NCBI GenBank assembly: GCA_020746835.1
Contig: JAGPNK010000007.1
Location: 186,001-250,000 of the forward strand
From: Stachybotrys elegans
Lineage: Eukaryota > Ascomycota > Sordariomycetes > Hypocreales > Stachybotryaceae
Direction: 5' to 3'
DNA: 64,000 nucleotides
Of this stretch, positions 11,015 through 23,567 are shown piece by piece (the first letter of the stretch is position 1; each line of letters starts with the position of its first letter). Under the pieces are notes generated by a model. That model made no database searches. It worked only from the letters and a program-made list of their open reading frames with translations, and was not told the DNA's origin. Position numbers and translations under genes: made by a program.

Positions 11015-11491
11015 GATGGTATGTGCCACTGTATGTTTCCTTGTGTATAATGGTAGATTGGGTTTTGGAGGATTAACTACCAAGTACAGAAGTAATATTA
11101 GTAGCTGACTACTACTAAGATCAGTTCCAACCAATAAAATCACCTGCGTCTCGCAACAGTAATTATCCAGGGGTTTGGCTGTAGGTTGCTGCTGTGGCAT
11201 GGCTGTCCTCTCGATAGGTGCCGGGCCAGGGCGCTGTCTACACTGCTTCTCTTCACCTCGGACTGCACATTTCTTCTCATCATCATAATAGTCCTTGCAG
11301 ATTGAGGATGACTGTCACGAGGGTATGATAGAGCCAGTAGGCAGGAGGGGTGGTACCGGCAAGGGATACTATGATGACATTCGAACCCTGTTTTTAATTC
11401 CGAATCGCTTCGGAACTTGCGCGTCCACCTCAAATATATAAGCCATGACAACCACACTCTCCCTCCCTAATCACACTCAAACCCCAAAACC
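11015..11491. other. Intergenic region upstream of the TMEM205-like gene
   Basis: Between the HET relic and the TMEM205-like gene. A TATATA element lies near 11435, about 55 bases before the ATG. Nothing else recognised. Confidence 0.4.
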
Positions 11492-12086
11492 ATGGCACCA
11501 ACATACACCTGTGTAGCCTGCACAGCCTACTCCTTCCCAATGCTCGCCCCAGCCCACCTCCTCGTCTACTCCAGCCTCCTCGGCGCACAGCTCTACCAGA
11601 GCTTCCTCCTCACCAAGATTGCCTTCCAGGCCCTCCCGCGCCCGGCCTTTGTCTCGCTCCAGAAGAGGCTGTTCCCCGTCTACTTCGGCGTGCAGTCGCT
11701 GCTCATCGCCCTCACGGCCGTCACCTTTCCCCTGGGCCCCTCGGCGCTCCTGCACCGTCGCGCCGACTGGATCCCGCTCGTCGCGGCTGCTGTGCCTGCG
11801 GCGCTCAACCTCATCGTCTACGGGCCCATGACTCGTCGCATCATGCTCCAACGAGCACAGCCAGGTAATACATACTCCTTTCTCCAGTGTCGTGGTTTCA
11901 TAGTACTGATGGAAAATAGTCCCCAAGCCTGCTGAGCAGGAGCAGTTGCTGGGCCAGGAAGTCGCTGCGCTCAAGAAGCGCTTCAGCTCTGCACACGCCA
12001 TGAGCATACACTTGAATCTCATCACCATGGGCGCCACGCTGTGGTACGGCTGGAGACTGGCCTCGGCCCTCAGCTTTGAAGGGTGA
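11492..12086 (+). CDS. TMEM205-like (DUF4149) membrane protein
   Basis: Small integral membrane protein of the DUF4149/TMEM205 family, function unsettled. Exons 11492-11864 and 11920-12086 (intron GTAATA...AATAG) give 179 residues. Four hydrophobic segments are visible: about residues 15-35 (MLAPAHLLVYSSLLGAQLYQ), 65-85, 92-112 and 150-172 in the second exon. The loop before the last helix is charged (EQEQLLGQEVAALKKRF). The ATG has a CAAAACCATGG context just behind a TATA-like box. The neighbour purU is convergent. Confidence 0.8.
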
Positions 12087-12298
12087 AGCGGACGGTGCGT
12101 AGGCAGGAGATGGCGGTACACACTTTGCTTGTGTAAGAGTAGATCCCATGACAAGTCCCCAATCCAATTTTTACATCCTTTGACAATTGATATATATATA
12201 ACACATTTGATTCCCACTTCTCGTTTTTATATCCCATCCTCCTTTTAGTAGTATCTTCCCCATCAGCACCGCTCCCAGAGCCTTGCAGCTGCCACCCC

Positions 12299-13159
12299 CT
12301 AATTAAAAACCACCGTCTTGGTGTTGTTCAAAAACACCCTCTTCTCGGCATACCACCGCACGGCGGCGGCCAGGACCTGGCTCTCGACGTTGGAGCCCTC
12401 CTCGACGAGCTCCTTGGGGTCCATGGCGTGGTCGACGCGGGCGACGCGCTGCTCGATGATGGGGCCCTCGTCGAGGTCGGCCGTGACAAAGTGGGCGGTG
12501 GCGCCGATGATCTTGACGCCGCGCTCGTAGGCCTGGTGGTAGGGCTTGGCGCCCTTGAAGGAGGGCAGGAAGCTGTGGTGGATGTTGATGATGCGGCCCG
12601 ACATGGCGGCGCACAGGCGCGGGGACAGGACCTGCATGTAGCGGGCCAGGACGACGAGCTCAATGTCGTGCTCCTTGATGAGGTCGAGGATGCGGCTCTC
12701 CTGGTCGGCCTTGGTGTCCTTGGTGACGGGCAGGTGGTGGAAGGGGATGCCGTAGCTCTGGGCCAGCGGCTCGTAGTCCGGGTGGTTGCTCACAATGAGG
12801 GGCACCTCGATGCGCAGCTGCTTGGCCTTCATGCGGAACAGCAGGTCGTTGAGGCAGTGGCCAATCTTGGACACCATGATGAGGACGCGCGTCCTGCGCT
12901 CCACGGGGCGGATGTCGTAGTAGTCCATGGCGTACTCGGCGGCGAGCGCCTCAAAGGGGCCCTGGAGGTGCGCCGTGTCGGCCTGGTCCGCCGCCCGCGG
13001 GCCAAAGTGCACGCGCATGAAGAAGCGCTCAAAGACGGGGTCCGAGAACTGCTGCAGGTCCAGGATGTTGTGCCCGTGCGATGCGAAGATGCCCGTCACG
13101 GCGTGCACGATGCCGGGCTTGTCCGGGCAGGACAGCGTGAGGATGTGGTCGTTGGCCAT
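12299..13159 (-). CDS. purU: Formyltetrahydrofolate deformylase
   Basis: Hydrolyses 10-formyl-tetrahydrofolate to formate and tetrahydrofolate, balancing one-carbon pools. Intronless, 286 residues, the usual length. The N-terminal ACT domain begins MANDHILTLSCPDKPGIVHA; the C-terminal formyltransferase-like domain has the catalytic set Asn-His-Asp in IINIHHSFLPSFKGAKPYHQ and TADLDEGPIIEQ. The start at 13159 (GCCATGGCC) is chosen; ten further codons upstream are open but begin with TTG. High GC3 leaves long opposite-strand ORFs that are not genes. Gene lies tail-to-tail with the TMEM205-like gene. Confidence 0.95.
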   Translation of the reverse strand: MANDHILTLSCPDKPGIVHAVTGIFASHGHNILDLQQFSDPVFERFFMRVHFGPRAADQADTAHLQGPFEALAAEYAMDYYDIRPVERRTRVLIMVSKIGHCLNDLLFRMKAKQLRIEVPLIVSNHPDYEPLAQSYGIPFHHLPVTKDTKADQESRILDLIKEHDIELVVLARYMQVLSPRLCAAMSGRIINIHHSFLPSFKGAKPYHQAYERGVKIIGATAHFVTADLDEGPIIEQRVARVDHAMDPKELVEEGSNVESQVLAAAVRWYAEKRVFLNNTKTVVFN

Positions 13160-13563
13160 GGCGATGACGACGACGAGTTGAATCGTCAATGTGAATCGCG
13201 GGGGGTGGGATCAGGATGGGTGTGAGGTTGAGGTGAAGGAGAGAAATGCGCTATGTTTGGAGGGGAGAAGGATATGCTTTTAGCCTCTCTCCATGATCCA
13301 TAAGGTAACTAGTCAGAGTCAGAGGGTTTAGTCGGTTGCTCCGGGATCGCTCCGGAGTCTTTCTCCACCTATACGGGGTTAACCCTTCCGTGGCGCCATT
13401 GCATTCCGCTCCCACAGCCTCCGCCCGCATGACAGAACATTGTCATGTGTGTGAGGAAACGGTCCGATTGGATCTTGGCTCTCTTCATACTCTTACGATA
13501 TAGATATAGCAAAGGATGGGGCTGGATGCCGACTCTTCGGAGCCCATGAGTCATCTATCCTCC

Positions 13564-13592
13564 GTCTCTCTCTCTCTCTCTGTGTGTGTGTA
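13564..13592 (+). repeat. (CT)n(TG)n microsatellite
   Basis: Compound dinucleotide repeat immediately downstream of the thymidylate kinase stop, likely in its 3' untranslated region. The remaining purU-tmk interval shows nothing recognisable. Confidence 0.9.
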
Positions 13593-13598
13593 TGTCCG

Positions 13599-14441
13599 TC
13601 ACTCCACGATCCTCACCCTCTCGCCCATCTTGCCATCCTCCACCTCCCTCACCCTCTCCCTCACCCTCCTCCACACCTCCTCCGCCACCTCCTCCACGCT
13701 GCCCTTGGCATCCACCACCGCCAGCTCCTTGTCCGCCTCGCCCCGCCCGCCCTCCTCCCGCACCAGCTCCCAGAAGAGCTCCCGCACCCGCCGCTGCATC
13801 TCCTCCCGCTCGTACACCTCGCCGCCCCAGCCGCCGCGCCGCCGCGCCTCCTCCTCCTCCAGGTCCAGGAACAGCACCAGGTCCGGCCGCGGCAGCCCCC
13901 GCTCCGGCGCCCGCGCCCACGACAGCGGCAGCGACGCGTTTTGCTTGGCCGCTGAGTACACCATGCCCGAGTGGTAGTACCGGTCCGACACTATTGTCGT
14001 CCCGGACGCCAGCAGCGCGTTGATCTGCTTCCTGCACAGCACAGCATTAGCTCGGCAGAATCGTGACCGGTACCGTAGACTTGTTCGTACGCTGCCTCCC
14101 ACCGGTTGGCGCTGAAGATGAGATGGATGACATGGTCTTCCATCTCCACCTCGCTCTTGAGATAGCCGTCAATCATCTGCCCGATCGTCGTCGATCTGTC
14201 TGGCCATGCATAAGCAAAAATTCTTGTCGCCGCCATTGGCAATCCCCTCTGCTCCATGCTTACCAGGAAACCGCATCATCTTGACCGGTCGGCCCTCCTC
14301 CACGAACCGCTGCTCCAGCAGCTTCACCTGCGTCGTCTTGCCGCTGCGGTCCAGGCCTTCAAGCACAATGAATGCCCCGCGTTTCGTGGGAGCTGAAGTG
14401 CCCGCAATAGCAGCGGCAGCCAGATCGTTGATTGACGTCAT
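13599..14441 (-). CDS. cdc8: Thymidylate kinase
   Basis: Phosphorylates dTMP to dTDP in the dTTP pathway. Three exons: 14264-14441, 14091-14199, 13599-14031; introns 14200-14263 and 14032-14090 close the frame to 239 residues. Features in order: P-loop LEGLDRSGKTTQ (about residues 28-39), MMRFPDRSTTIGQ created by the first splice, LIFSANRWEAAK at the second splice, VSDRYYHSGMVYS (the DRY motif), then PDLVLFLDLEEEEARRRGGWG (lid region). The C-terminus is strongly charged (RRVRERVREVEDGK). The family is normally near 210 residues, so this one has an extended N-terminus of about 20 residues. Confidence 0.93.
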
Positions 14442-15107
14442 ACTGGCGGTCCAGTTTGACTGGAATGCTGTGTCTTGATATGAGAGGTAGGTGGATAGTA
14501 AGCCAGCAGGGTTTGCCTAGTGATGGATCTGTTGTGACAGCGATGTGGTACTGATGGTAGGTTCAGCAAGGTGTGAAAGAGTCAAGGTTCACACTGTGCC
14601 TTTACAAAACACCGTCCCTACGTAGATAGTAGCACACGCACGTGGAGCTTGGCCCACCAGCAAGTGCTAAGCAGCAAGTAATCGAGCAATCGAGCAATCA
14701 AGGCGAGGGTTCGACATGACAAGCGTAGGGAAAATCACCGTCATGTTGAGAGAAGGTTGTTGCGATGCGTCTCAATTGTACGAACTTGACCATGCCAGCG
14801 GCAGAAAAAACAACAAACTAATAAAGCAGACCTTAACGCAGCCTGTTACCAAAACCATCAGACGCCTTCCATCCAACCAGTGTGCCTCCCATCCGTAAGA
14901 CGCCGTCTTGTCCGACCAATGACTCCGTGACCAGAACGCAACCAAAAACATCAAAAGCAAACAGGTATCGGTAGCACCACATTATTCGTCCCCCGTTAAG
15001 CCATTCACATCCCTCACTCCTATCCAGGGCGGGGTTCCGTATTTTTCCCTAATTCATCATTCCTATCCCTCACTCTCAGAAGACGAGAGTGGAATCGGCC
15101 ATCGCCG
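14442..15107. other. Intergenic region upstream of thymidylate kinase
   Basis: Promoter side of thymidylate kinase and 3' side of the KEN-box gene. Holds a short tandem ATCGAGCA duplication at 14681-14698. No gene or RNA recognised. Confidence 0.4.
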
Positions 15108-16459
15108 TTATGCGGATGTAGCAGCTTCGGCCTCGTCCTTGGCGCTGCTGCTCTCCCAGAGCTCGAAGCTCTCGCCGGTGCCCTCAATGGGCTCCAGCAC
15201 GGCAGTCTTGGTTGATGCGGGCTCCGACTTGAACATGAGGGCGTCAATGTCTGCCTCATCAATGTCGGCTTGGGTCTCCTCGGCAGCTCTCAACTCGGGG
15301 GAAAACTCAAGCTCATCAACGATGGGAGCTCGCTCGGCCTTCTTCTGCTCGAGAGGCTGCTGAGGACGCTGAGGGAGCTGCTCGTCATCCTCATCAGCGG
15401 GGATGATGATGACAGACGTCTCGTCGCAGCCTTCAGGGAAGAAATCAGCCGTGTTCATCTCGCCAAGAGCCACGCGCTCTTTCTCGATGATCATCTCATC
15501 AGCGTTGCGCCTTGCCGAGCGGCGAGCTGACGTCTGAGAAACGTCGTCCACAGGAGGAATGTTCTCCTTGTCACGACCCTCGGCCCTCTCTCGGTTGGCG
15601 CGCTGCTCGCTCTCCTCGTCAGACGAGATGTCAAGGACGCAGGTGCTGTGCTGGAGGAGGTTGGTCATGTCCTGCTCAGGAGTGTCTTCGTGGATGTCGA
15701 AGAACCAGCTGGCCTTCATATCCGTCTGGTGCAGGTCGAGGTAGTTATCCTTGGCGGGGAGGGGCGCAATGGCAGGGGCGGCCTGGCGAATGCCATAGCT
15801 AGGGATGGTGCCCTTGAGAGCAGCATCGAGGGAGAAGGGAGCAGCTCCAGCGCTAGTGCCGAGTCCCAGGTTGAAGGAAGGAGGGTCGACTCGGCTGTAG
15901 GGGCCAGAACGGCGGCGGTTGAGGATGCCAGAGCGCTTGCCTCGGGTGGGGGAGCGGCCAGCGGGGGCCGAGTTGGTCAAGGGCTTGGTGAAGTTGGTGG
16001 AGAGGCGGGAAACGGGAGACTTGGGCTGGAGGGTGCGACGCGGGGTGGCCGTCTTGGTAGGGCTTGTGAGCAGGGAGGTGGTCTCGGGGGTAGCCGGGGA
16101 GTTGGTGGCAGAGAGAGACTTGGAGGTCAGGATGAAGGCCGAGGGCTTGAAGAGGTCGCCCGAGGAGGGAGAAGAGCCCTTGGAGCGCTTAGCAAAGAGG
16201 AGAGGGTCGACATTCTCCGAGTCGTCGAGAAGTTCAGCCTTGCGTTTGCCGGCGGATGGCTGGGCGGGAAGAGCTGAGTAACCGAGTTAGCCCAAGAGCT
16301 TGGGGCAGTGGCTTTGGATGGCGCAGATACAGCAGCGCCATTGAAGATGGGAGGCAGGCGGGGTCAAGGTTTACCATTCTGTTTGTTCTTGAGGCTGGTC
16401 AAGGTCTGGAGACGGGCTCCATCGAGAGGAGCAAAGGGCTGGCGGGAGAGGGTAGCCAT
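15108..16459 (-). CDS. Disordered KEN-box protein, probable cell-cycle/nuclear factor
   Basis: Not recognised by name. Exons 16375-16459 and 15108-16273 (intron GTAAAC...CTCAG) give 416 residues. It starts MATLSRQPFAPLDGARLQTL and is mostly low-complexity, rich in Ser, Pro, Arg and acidic residues, without a folded domain I can identify. It has GKRKAELLDDSENVDPLLFAK, a basic RGKRSGILNRRRSGPYSR stretch that could be a nuclear signal, a KEN box (DKENIPP) and RxxL-type sequences (RRTLQ, SRLST) that resemble APC/C degrons. The C-terminus is acidic and ends SFELWESSSAKDEAEAA. Inference: a nuclear protein whose level may be cell-cycle regulated. The 5' leader carries (GTT)n-like repeats near 16532. 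Confidence 0.75.
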
Positions 16460-19400
16460 TGCGGAGTCGGGGCGATGTGCCAGGTGTTTGACGATGACGA
16501 TGAGGGTGATGATGTGTCTAGAGGGGCGTGGATGTTGTTGTTGTTATTGTTGTTGTGTTTGTTTTCGCTGATGATGCAGTCGAGCGATGCCCAACGCCAA
16601 GGCCCGAGGTGAATGGGGAATCGAGTGGCGATAAATAAAGCTTCCGTGTATCCTCTGTTGTCGAGGGAGGGAGGGAGGTTGTTGTCGTCGACTTTCTGTG
16701 GCGTAGCTAGTTTCCGTCCACGTCGAATCTCGTGCTTTCGTCAACCAAAGAGGACTGGAATAGTCGTCGAGAGCAACTTGGCGGACAGGAAGAAATAAAA
16801 AGAGTGCGTCTGTCGAGAAGGGGAATGGGATACAGAGGAGGAGGGAGAGGATGCGGGTCAAAGAGGGAAGAAGTGAGCGAGGTGGGCGACGGGTGGTATG
16901 TAAGGTGTCGGGTCGGTCTGGAAGGAGGTGCTGGGGAGGGAGGGGGCCCAGCGGCGCGAGCGAGCAGGTTCAGTGCGTGTGAGGGCGCAGATGCAGGGGT
17001 CGGCGGCCACTGGAGCGCGTCCAGTAATAAATTGAATCATGGGTGGTTTAATGTGCCGTCTCCACCGGGTCGCGGCCAGCATGTCCCAGTGCGAGCCGAT
17101 CTGCTCTGCCCGCCAGACAGCCTGTGACGAGCCGTCTCGACGCCAGGAGTAATTAGTGACGAGTAATTGCCAATTCTAAAGCATCATTCCTCTCCCAGCT
17201 GCACCGCTGCGAATGGCCTCGGATGGTACTGTACTCCGTAGTGTCTGGACAAATGGAAGTCTGCGCACCGCCTTGCTGGCCTCGTCTTGCCCGGCCACCG
17301 TAAGAGGACCCAGCGCAAGGCCAAGGCAGCTTCTCAGACAATCTGCACCTCGACGCGTTGGCTACCTGCATACTGGCTTGCTGCAAGAGCCCGTCTGCGC
17401 CCACTGATTGGCTCCGCGCATGCATCAGACGGATTCAGCTGCAGCTGGGCCAGTCGCCCGCCAATAGCAACGCGTCCCATCGTTCCCTTTTGGGGCCTCT
17501 CTTTTTTCACCTGCTAAACTTTGTGCAAAACCAGCACTGCAGACAAGGGCAGGCTATGCAACTCGGTTGGCTGGGATTATTCATTCATTTCACATTGCAA
17601 GTCTGGCTTGCATCATAGTGGCTCTGTCTGCAAGGCTCGGCCAGGAGCCGCGACTTTGTGACGCCTTATTCAACCCAGACCACCACCTTCAACCCAGACC
17701 TCACTCTGCACAAAGAAACTCTGCCATTTTATGCACAAGAAGAACAGAACTTCACGCGCTCCCCCACAGACACGAAAAGAACACGCCGACACGAACGCCT
17801 CCTACCGCAGGCACGCGTTCTTTCGTGTGTCCAATTTATTAATATCCCGCACAGTTTCTTTTTTCCACGGTACCATACGCTTACTACTTACTACCTTGCT
17901 GGAACTCAATCTTAACCCTGATCCCGGCTCGCTGCCTCCAGCCTTGGAATCATACCATCATACATTGTCTGTGAATACCTGACCATGTCTCATCGCCGTG
18001 CCCGAATGTCTCTCCCCGTCCACTTCACAGCCAAGCTGTATTCACACACAGCAGTCAGCAGTGTCATCTCTCTCTCCACCATTCTAGGCCGTCTATCAAC
18101 CGACCACCCTCCATCACAGATCATCACAAGGCCCCTCACGATATGGATGCATCTGACCTATGGTCGCGTTGTATGCGGCCGTCTTCCGTCATCCCCTCAC
18201 GGCCGCCCAATCATGTCGCTCCAGGCGTCATCTCACCATTGGCTCACCATAACAAATGACCCCCATCCTGCTCTGCCTCCTTTATGCCTCTTACCAGTAC
18301 ATGGCCAGGCGACCAGCATATAACCTCAGCCGGCCACCCGCGTCTTGAATCCTTCGAGCATCTTGTCTCTCCGCGTCTACAAGAACCCCATCCCGCCCGC
18401 CATCGTCTTATCTAGCCTGTCTCGCCGCGCATGGCCTCTTCCGACCACGGCATCCGTGTCATGCCCTCCTGCTGGCTGGCTGGCCTGCTGATTCATGCGC
18501 AGCCCGCCAGCTCTCTCCCTGCATCATGCCGCCTCCCCAAGGCCTGTCTCACCAACTCCTCTCTGTCCAAGCTCTCCAGTTGCTTTTGCTCTTGCTCTTG
18601 CTCCCTTCTGCCGTGCCTCTCCCAGCCATGTCTTACCTTTCAGCCTGCTCACCGCCGTAGATGTATGCACTGTCTGCTTAACCCCGCCCGTGCGCCCCTG
18701 TGGTTCTGCATGCACTTTAAAACCACCTGGCCACTGTACGCACTTGACTGGCTCTCAATGTTCGATAGTCCGACATGTGGTTGGCTTGATTGGATGCGCA
18801 TGCAGCCAAGCCAAGTCTAAGCGACGCCGGCATATAAACCGCTGGCCCTCTCGCGCCGTGTTCATAGCGTGGCCGTGCCTCACTGCACCTCGCACTGCTG
18901 GCAAGCGATTCGCCATCCATGGTGCACAATGTTGCCCGTCTCATGGTCGCCGAAACACTGCCCCCTCAAGAGCATGGCGGTCATCCGAAAATGAAGCAAG
19001 GCGCTTGTGTCGCCACCATGCAATGCTTGTTCCCAGTGCTTCGTACCGACCTGCAAATTGTTTCTAGGTCCCAAGCAAGGCCACGCTGATGCAAGTCGCT
19101 GTAGTATTGCAGCCGTGATCCAAGTGCGTTGATAGCATTGATTCAATGGCAGTATGCGTCCTGTCCCGGAGAGTCGGTTCGTTTCATGGCTGAACACCTC
19201 ACACCACTCGGGCAATGCGGCCTTAGCTAAAGCATTGATGGCTGATGCGCAATGTGCATACCAACGGTGTTTCGTCGCTTCAGCTAGGCATTGGTTGCCA
19301 ATGATCCAAACTCAGGCGGCTTTCACGAGACCAGTGGAAGGTCGAAGGCAGCACTCTTGCGCCATCACAGCGATCCGCCCCGTTCATGAAGCCATCCCAG

Positions 19401-22400
19401 GTTGTTGGCCCTGTTGATGAAGCACTGCAGCGCCTCTTTATCATGCCGCTCTTTCACAACAGTCGTGGGTGGCGAACCAGTCTTCCTGTCTTGGAAGACC
19501 GAGCGACCCAGCGAGGCGATGGATAGGCTGCATCTTGGCCATAAGCCGCGTCAAAAGCCTTCCAGTATGTCTGTTCTTTTCCATACTTCGAAGTGACTGA
19601 CACCTGCATGATGCTGTAGCCCAGTGATTGAGGTTCCTTCCCAAGCTATGCCCTGGTTCTTCACGGTCTTGCCGTACAAGCAAGCCGAGCACGTATGTGC
19701 TGGATGGAACAACGGCATGACAGAATCACCCTGCGACCCAATCAGCACCCACCGCGCACGTCCAAGAACGAGATGCCTTCGAAGCTTATATGTCTGGGAT
19801 GGGGCGGCTTGTGCGCGAGGAACGCAACGCGATACAAGGGCTTGCCATCGATGAGGGCGCTCGGGCTGAGAAGGGGACTTTGACGTTGCCACGTTGGCCT
19901 GACCATGGCGATGCACACACAGCTCGTGTAGCTCAGTGCGAGGCAGAAGTTGGAAGCACGCAGGTCGACTTGGAATACGTAGGCTCCTTGCTCAGGCTTA
20001 AACCTGGCACAGGGTTTCCCGAGACGGCGCTTCCTATATCCAAGGGCCACATAGCATGCTGGGCGCTTGTTGCTATCAGATACGTCCGACTGTCGAGATC
20101 CGTCGCTGTCGCCATTGACTTGGACGGCCCGATGATAGAGTTTACCGCTTGGAGATGCATCACTTGCCCCATCTCCTCGACCTCAAACTGTAGACAGGTA
20201 TTCGTGGGCATGAGCTGGCAGACATCGGCTTCGTAGAAGTGGTCGCTTCGCCTGTCAGTGCCTCTCCGAATACGGTCTGGTGTGCTCGCCAGTACGATGA
20301 GTCCAGCTTGTGCTGAGAGTATTTAGAGTAGAATGATTCGCTCGTTGACATCCCGAGGAAAGTGGATCTGGCTTGATGCCAAGATGTGTTATCGATAAGA
20401 CAAATCACATCCCTGCATAACCCTTGCATGGATCAGTGCACAAGACAGTGCAAGCACAAGTTGAACACAAACCTCGACAATCAACTCTTTGCCTCTGTCC
20501 CAATGATAACCGCTTCGTTGGCCGACTACCCACGGACAGGCTCGCAACGCCCCGCTTGCCACGAAGGCCTCGAACCCGACTTAGCAGGTCGGCAAGCGGA
20601 TCTTGTTGGGCAGCGTCATATTCCGTATCGTGGGATGGGATTTATGGATTCCGTGCCACAATATATCCACTAGCCTATCGCCTGAATCCTTCCTTGGCCC
20701 GTTGCGCACGTGTGTTGGAAGCGCGAGGCCGAGGCATCTGTGCTTGCTTCTTGATGTACGTGCTCGTCAAGAGGGCGCGAGCCGGTCGCCGCATCGGGCC
20801 ATTGAGCCGTGAGAGGCCTTATCTCACAATCTCCTGCTCCAGGAGGAGAGAGAGGGATGGAGGAGATGAAATATCTTGCGGTGGGCTAGGCTCCTTAGAC
20901 TTGATGAGGCAAGGCAAACCTGGGGGAGGAGACGGTGGAGCAAAAGACCTTGGTTCGCTCACGTCGACACCGTCGGATCTATGTTCCCCTCTTTTTGTCT
21001 CTTGCCTGGCGTCTTCTGCCTTGGAGGATAGATCTGGCAGGCGTTGTTGGTTCGGATCTGGATGCGTGAGCCATTTAATCCAAAAGCTGGGGTCGAAAGA
21101 ATGGAGCTGGAACCTGCTCCGGACGGCGTAGTTGGGAGGGTTGCATTCCATCCAGCAGGGTCTGCCTTATCTATTCTATCTACGGGCTGGCCTGCTGGGC
21201 GTGACGGACGGATGCGTTCAGGTGCCGTGCCAATCTGCTGCCTCGGGGGAGCCACACCTGAGTTCCACGATGGATGCAGCGTGGCATTGGATGTTTCGCG
21301 CATCTGAGATGTGCTTCAAGCCACAGTGATGATGCAATCCAAGACTGGCCGGCCAAGTAGTGCAAGAGACGGAGGTTGCCATCTGTAGTGCGAGCGGCAG
21401 AGTGGTGCAACGCTAGCTGTGAACGAGTGCGTGCTTGTGTGCGTGGTAAAGTATGTTGTGTGAGAGGCGCTACAAGCGCAGGGTCCAGCCAGATTGCCGG
21501 ACGGCGCAGGAGTGCAGGGGAGAAAAAAAAGGGGAGCGTGGAAGCGAGACGAGTCGTGCGTGTGTGTGTGCGTATGCGTGTGTGCGTGTGTGAATGTGTG
21601 TGGGTGGAGGACAGGCAAGAGTCCAGAACCTTGCCTTCGGATCGACCGACAATGTGCCGCAGCCGTTGGATAAGAACGGGCATGCGCAAGGGGAGACGGA
21701 TATGAGGTGCTATGCAAAACAATATACATGTTGATATCACCAGGAGCCTCATCTCGCGACTGGCCCTGCCAATGGCCATCCGTCCGTCCGTCCGTGCCGT
21801 GGAACGAGCATTGAGGAAATGGACGAGGATGGGTGCAATTTCACTGGGTCGAGCCCCCAGGCCAAGGTCCTTTGCATCTCCCTGAGGGGCCCCACAAGGC
21901 GCCACGAGCCGTTCTACAGCTGCGCCTCGTAGCGGCATCAGGCCCAGCTAAGCCCAGAGCAGGGCCTGGAACCGATTGTCTAGGGCAGAGAGAAATGGTG
22001 TGAGGATGCGATATCCGAGCACCAATACAATAAGTACAGAGAAGAACCACGACTCGATACAAGTGAGACAAAAGCAGGACAAGTAGGACAAGCAGGACGC
22101 AGCTGGCCATGGAAATGTGGTGGTGATCCATGTCGGGCGCATCCGTGGCTCGGCAGGAGCACAGGCGTCCGCTAGCACAGCAGCTCGTACAGGCGGGCGG
22201 TGGTGGTAGTGGCAAATGGGGGCGCGCGCCAAGTCAAGGAGCCGATATTGGCCTGCAATTGAATGAATTGCCTTTGGAGACTTGAGCATTTCTCCGCTGG
22301 CGTTCGTTGTCAAATGATGCTCGCGCACGACCATTGTTTGGTCCGATGCCGTCAATCATACGTTTTCCTGCCCGTTCCATGATTCGTTTGCCACTCCACC

Positions 22401-23567
22401 GTTTAGCAGCGCAAACTCAATCCATGGGGCCCAAGGCACAAGGTAATACCATCTAGCACATGCTGTTCCTGGCATACCTCCTACCTATCATCCCTTCTAT
22501 CATGCACATGAAAGAGAGAGGGAGAGAGATAGGCGGGCATAGGCATAGATAGGTAGGCCGGCATGGTAGGTGACAGTGGCGTTTCAATAGTTATCCACCC
22601 ATCGGCCTAGCCCAGCGCAGAGCCGGCCGCTAAGCTCCTTTGCTCCCATATTGCTTCGATATAGCAGGCTTCGACAATCCGTCTCCTCCCCATGTGTAGC
22701 CAAGCCAAGGACCAGGCACGCTGCTCCGCTGCACTTGTCCACTCCCTCCTCTCCCGTCCCCTGCCAGTGGATTCGGTTGTGGTCTTTGCTTCACGCTTCC
22801 ATGGTCCATGCCATGGGTATTAGCTGCTAGGCACTAGGCTTGCCCCTTCCCCCTTAGCGCCCTCCCCTGTGTATTGGCTGCCACCCATCATGGCCCCCCC
22901 TCCCCTCCTCCCACCCCAAAACCACCCGTATCTGGTCCCTACCTGAGGTACCTCCCTCCTCAGCTCCCATTCAAAGCTTCGCTTCTTCTTTGTTCTTGTC
23001 CGTCGTTCGTCGCCCATCGTCGTCGTCATTACTTTCCACCGCCATACATTACTAACGGTGCTCTCGAGTCGCTTTTCCCTCCTTCGGATTCCACAGTCTC
23101 GCCTGTCTATCCTTCTCTGCGACTCGTTGTTGTTCTTGTTTTGCCAATTGTGAGTATTGCCCGTCGTCTCCCCTGACCTCTCCCTCTCGCGCTCTCTGTA
23201 TGCTTCTCTCTACATGTCGGGACCTCACCACGCGGCCAGAGACCAGCTGGCGTGGAACTTTCCTTGGTGGCTGCCGCCATGGCGCGTGTCCCATCTCAAA
23301 CCTTCCCCTTCAATTTCTTCCTTCTTTGCTTTTTACCATGTTTCAACTGCAGCTGACTTGCGATCCTACCAGACATTGTCTTAAGGCCTCGCCGCCCGTC
23401 TCGCCTTCACCCACGCCTGTATCCTTCTTGTTCGCTGCCACTGGGACTCATTTACTACCCCAACTCTGGGATTCTACACCCCGACGTCAAATATCTACTC
23501 GGCCGTCGCTTTCGGTGTCCATCTCCCTCCCCATCTCACCACGCACCACACCACACAACCGCCCACC
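16460..23567. other. 7.1 kb region without a recognisable gene
   Basis: The longest gene-free stretch in the window, between two divergent genes. Many ORFs of 60-250 codons exist on both strands but none has a family match, a consistent splice structure or a clear start. It contains a GT-rich tract (21556-21604), CCGT repeats near 21781 and pyrimidine-rich sequence at 22730-23560 that probably belongs to the leader of the gene at 23568. Long untranslated regions or long non-coding RNAs are possible. Confidence 0.5.
21556..21604 (+). repeat. GT-rich imperfect microsatellite
   Basis: About 50 bases of TGTG/TGCG alternation. It keeps several frames open and produces the His-Thr and Val-Cys ORFs on the two strands, which I do not accept as genes. 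Confidence 0.8.

Noticed and set aside
12428..13225. 265-codon plus-strand ORF opposite the deformylase
   Set aside because: Antisense frame of a strongly biased coding sequence; no domain.
20424..21131. 235-codon ORF in the gene-free region
   Set aside because: Arg/Ser/Gly-rich random-like peptide without splice or family support.
21180..21938. 252-codon minus-strand ORF with a His-Thr run
   Set aside because: Open because of the GT microsatellite; composition is not protein-like, no start context or homology, and other ORFs overlap it.
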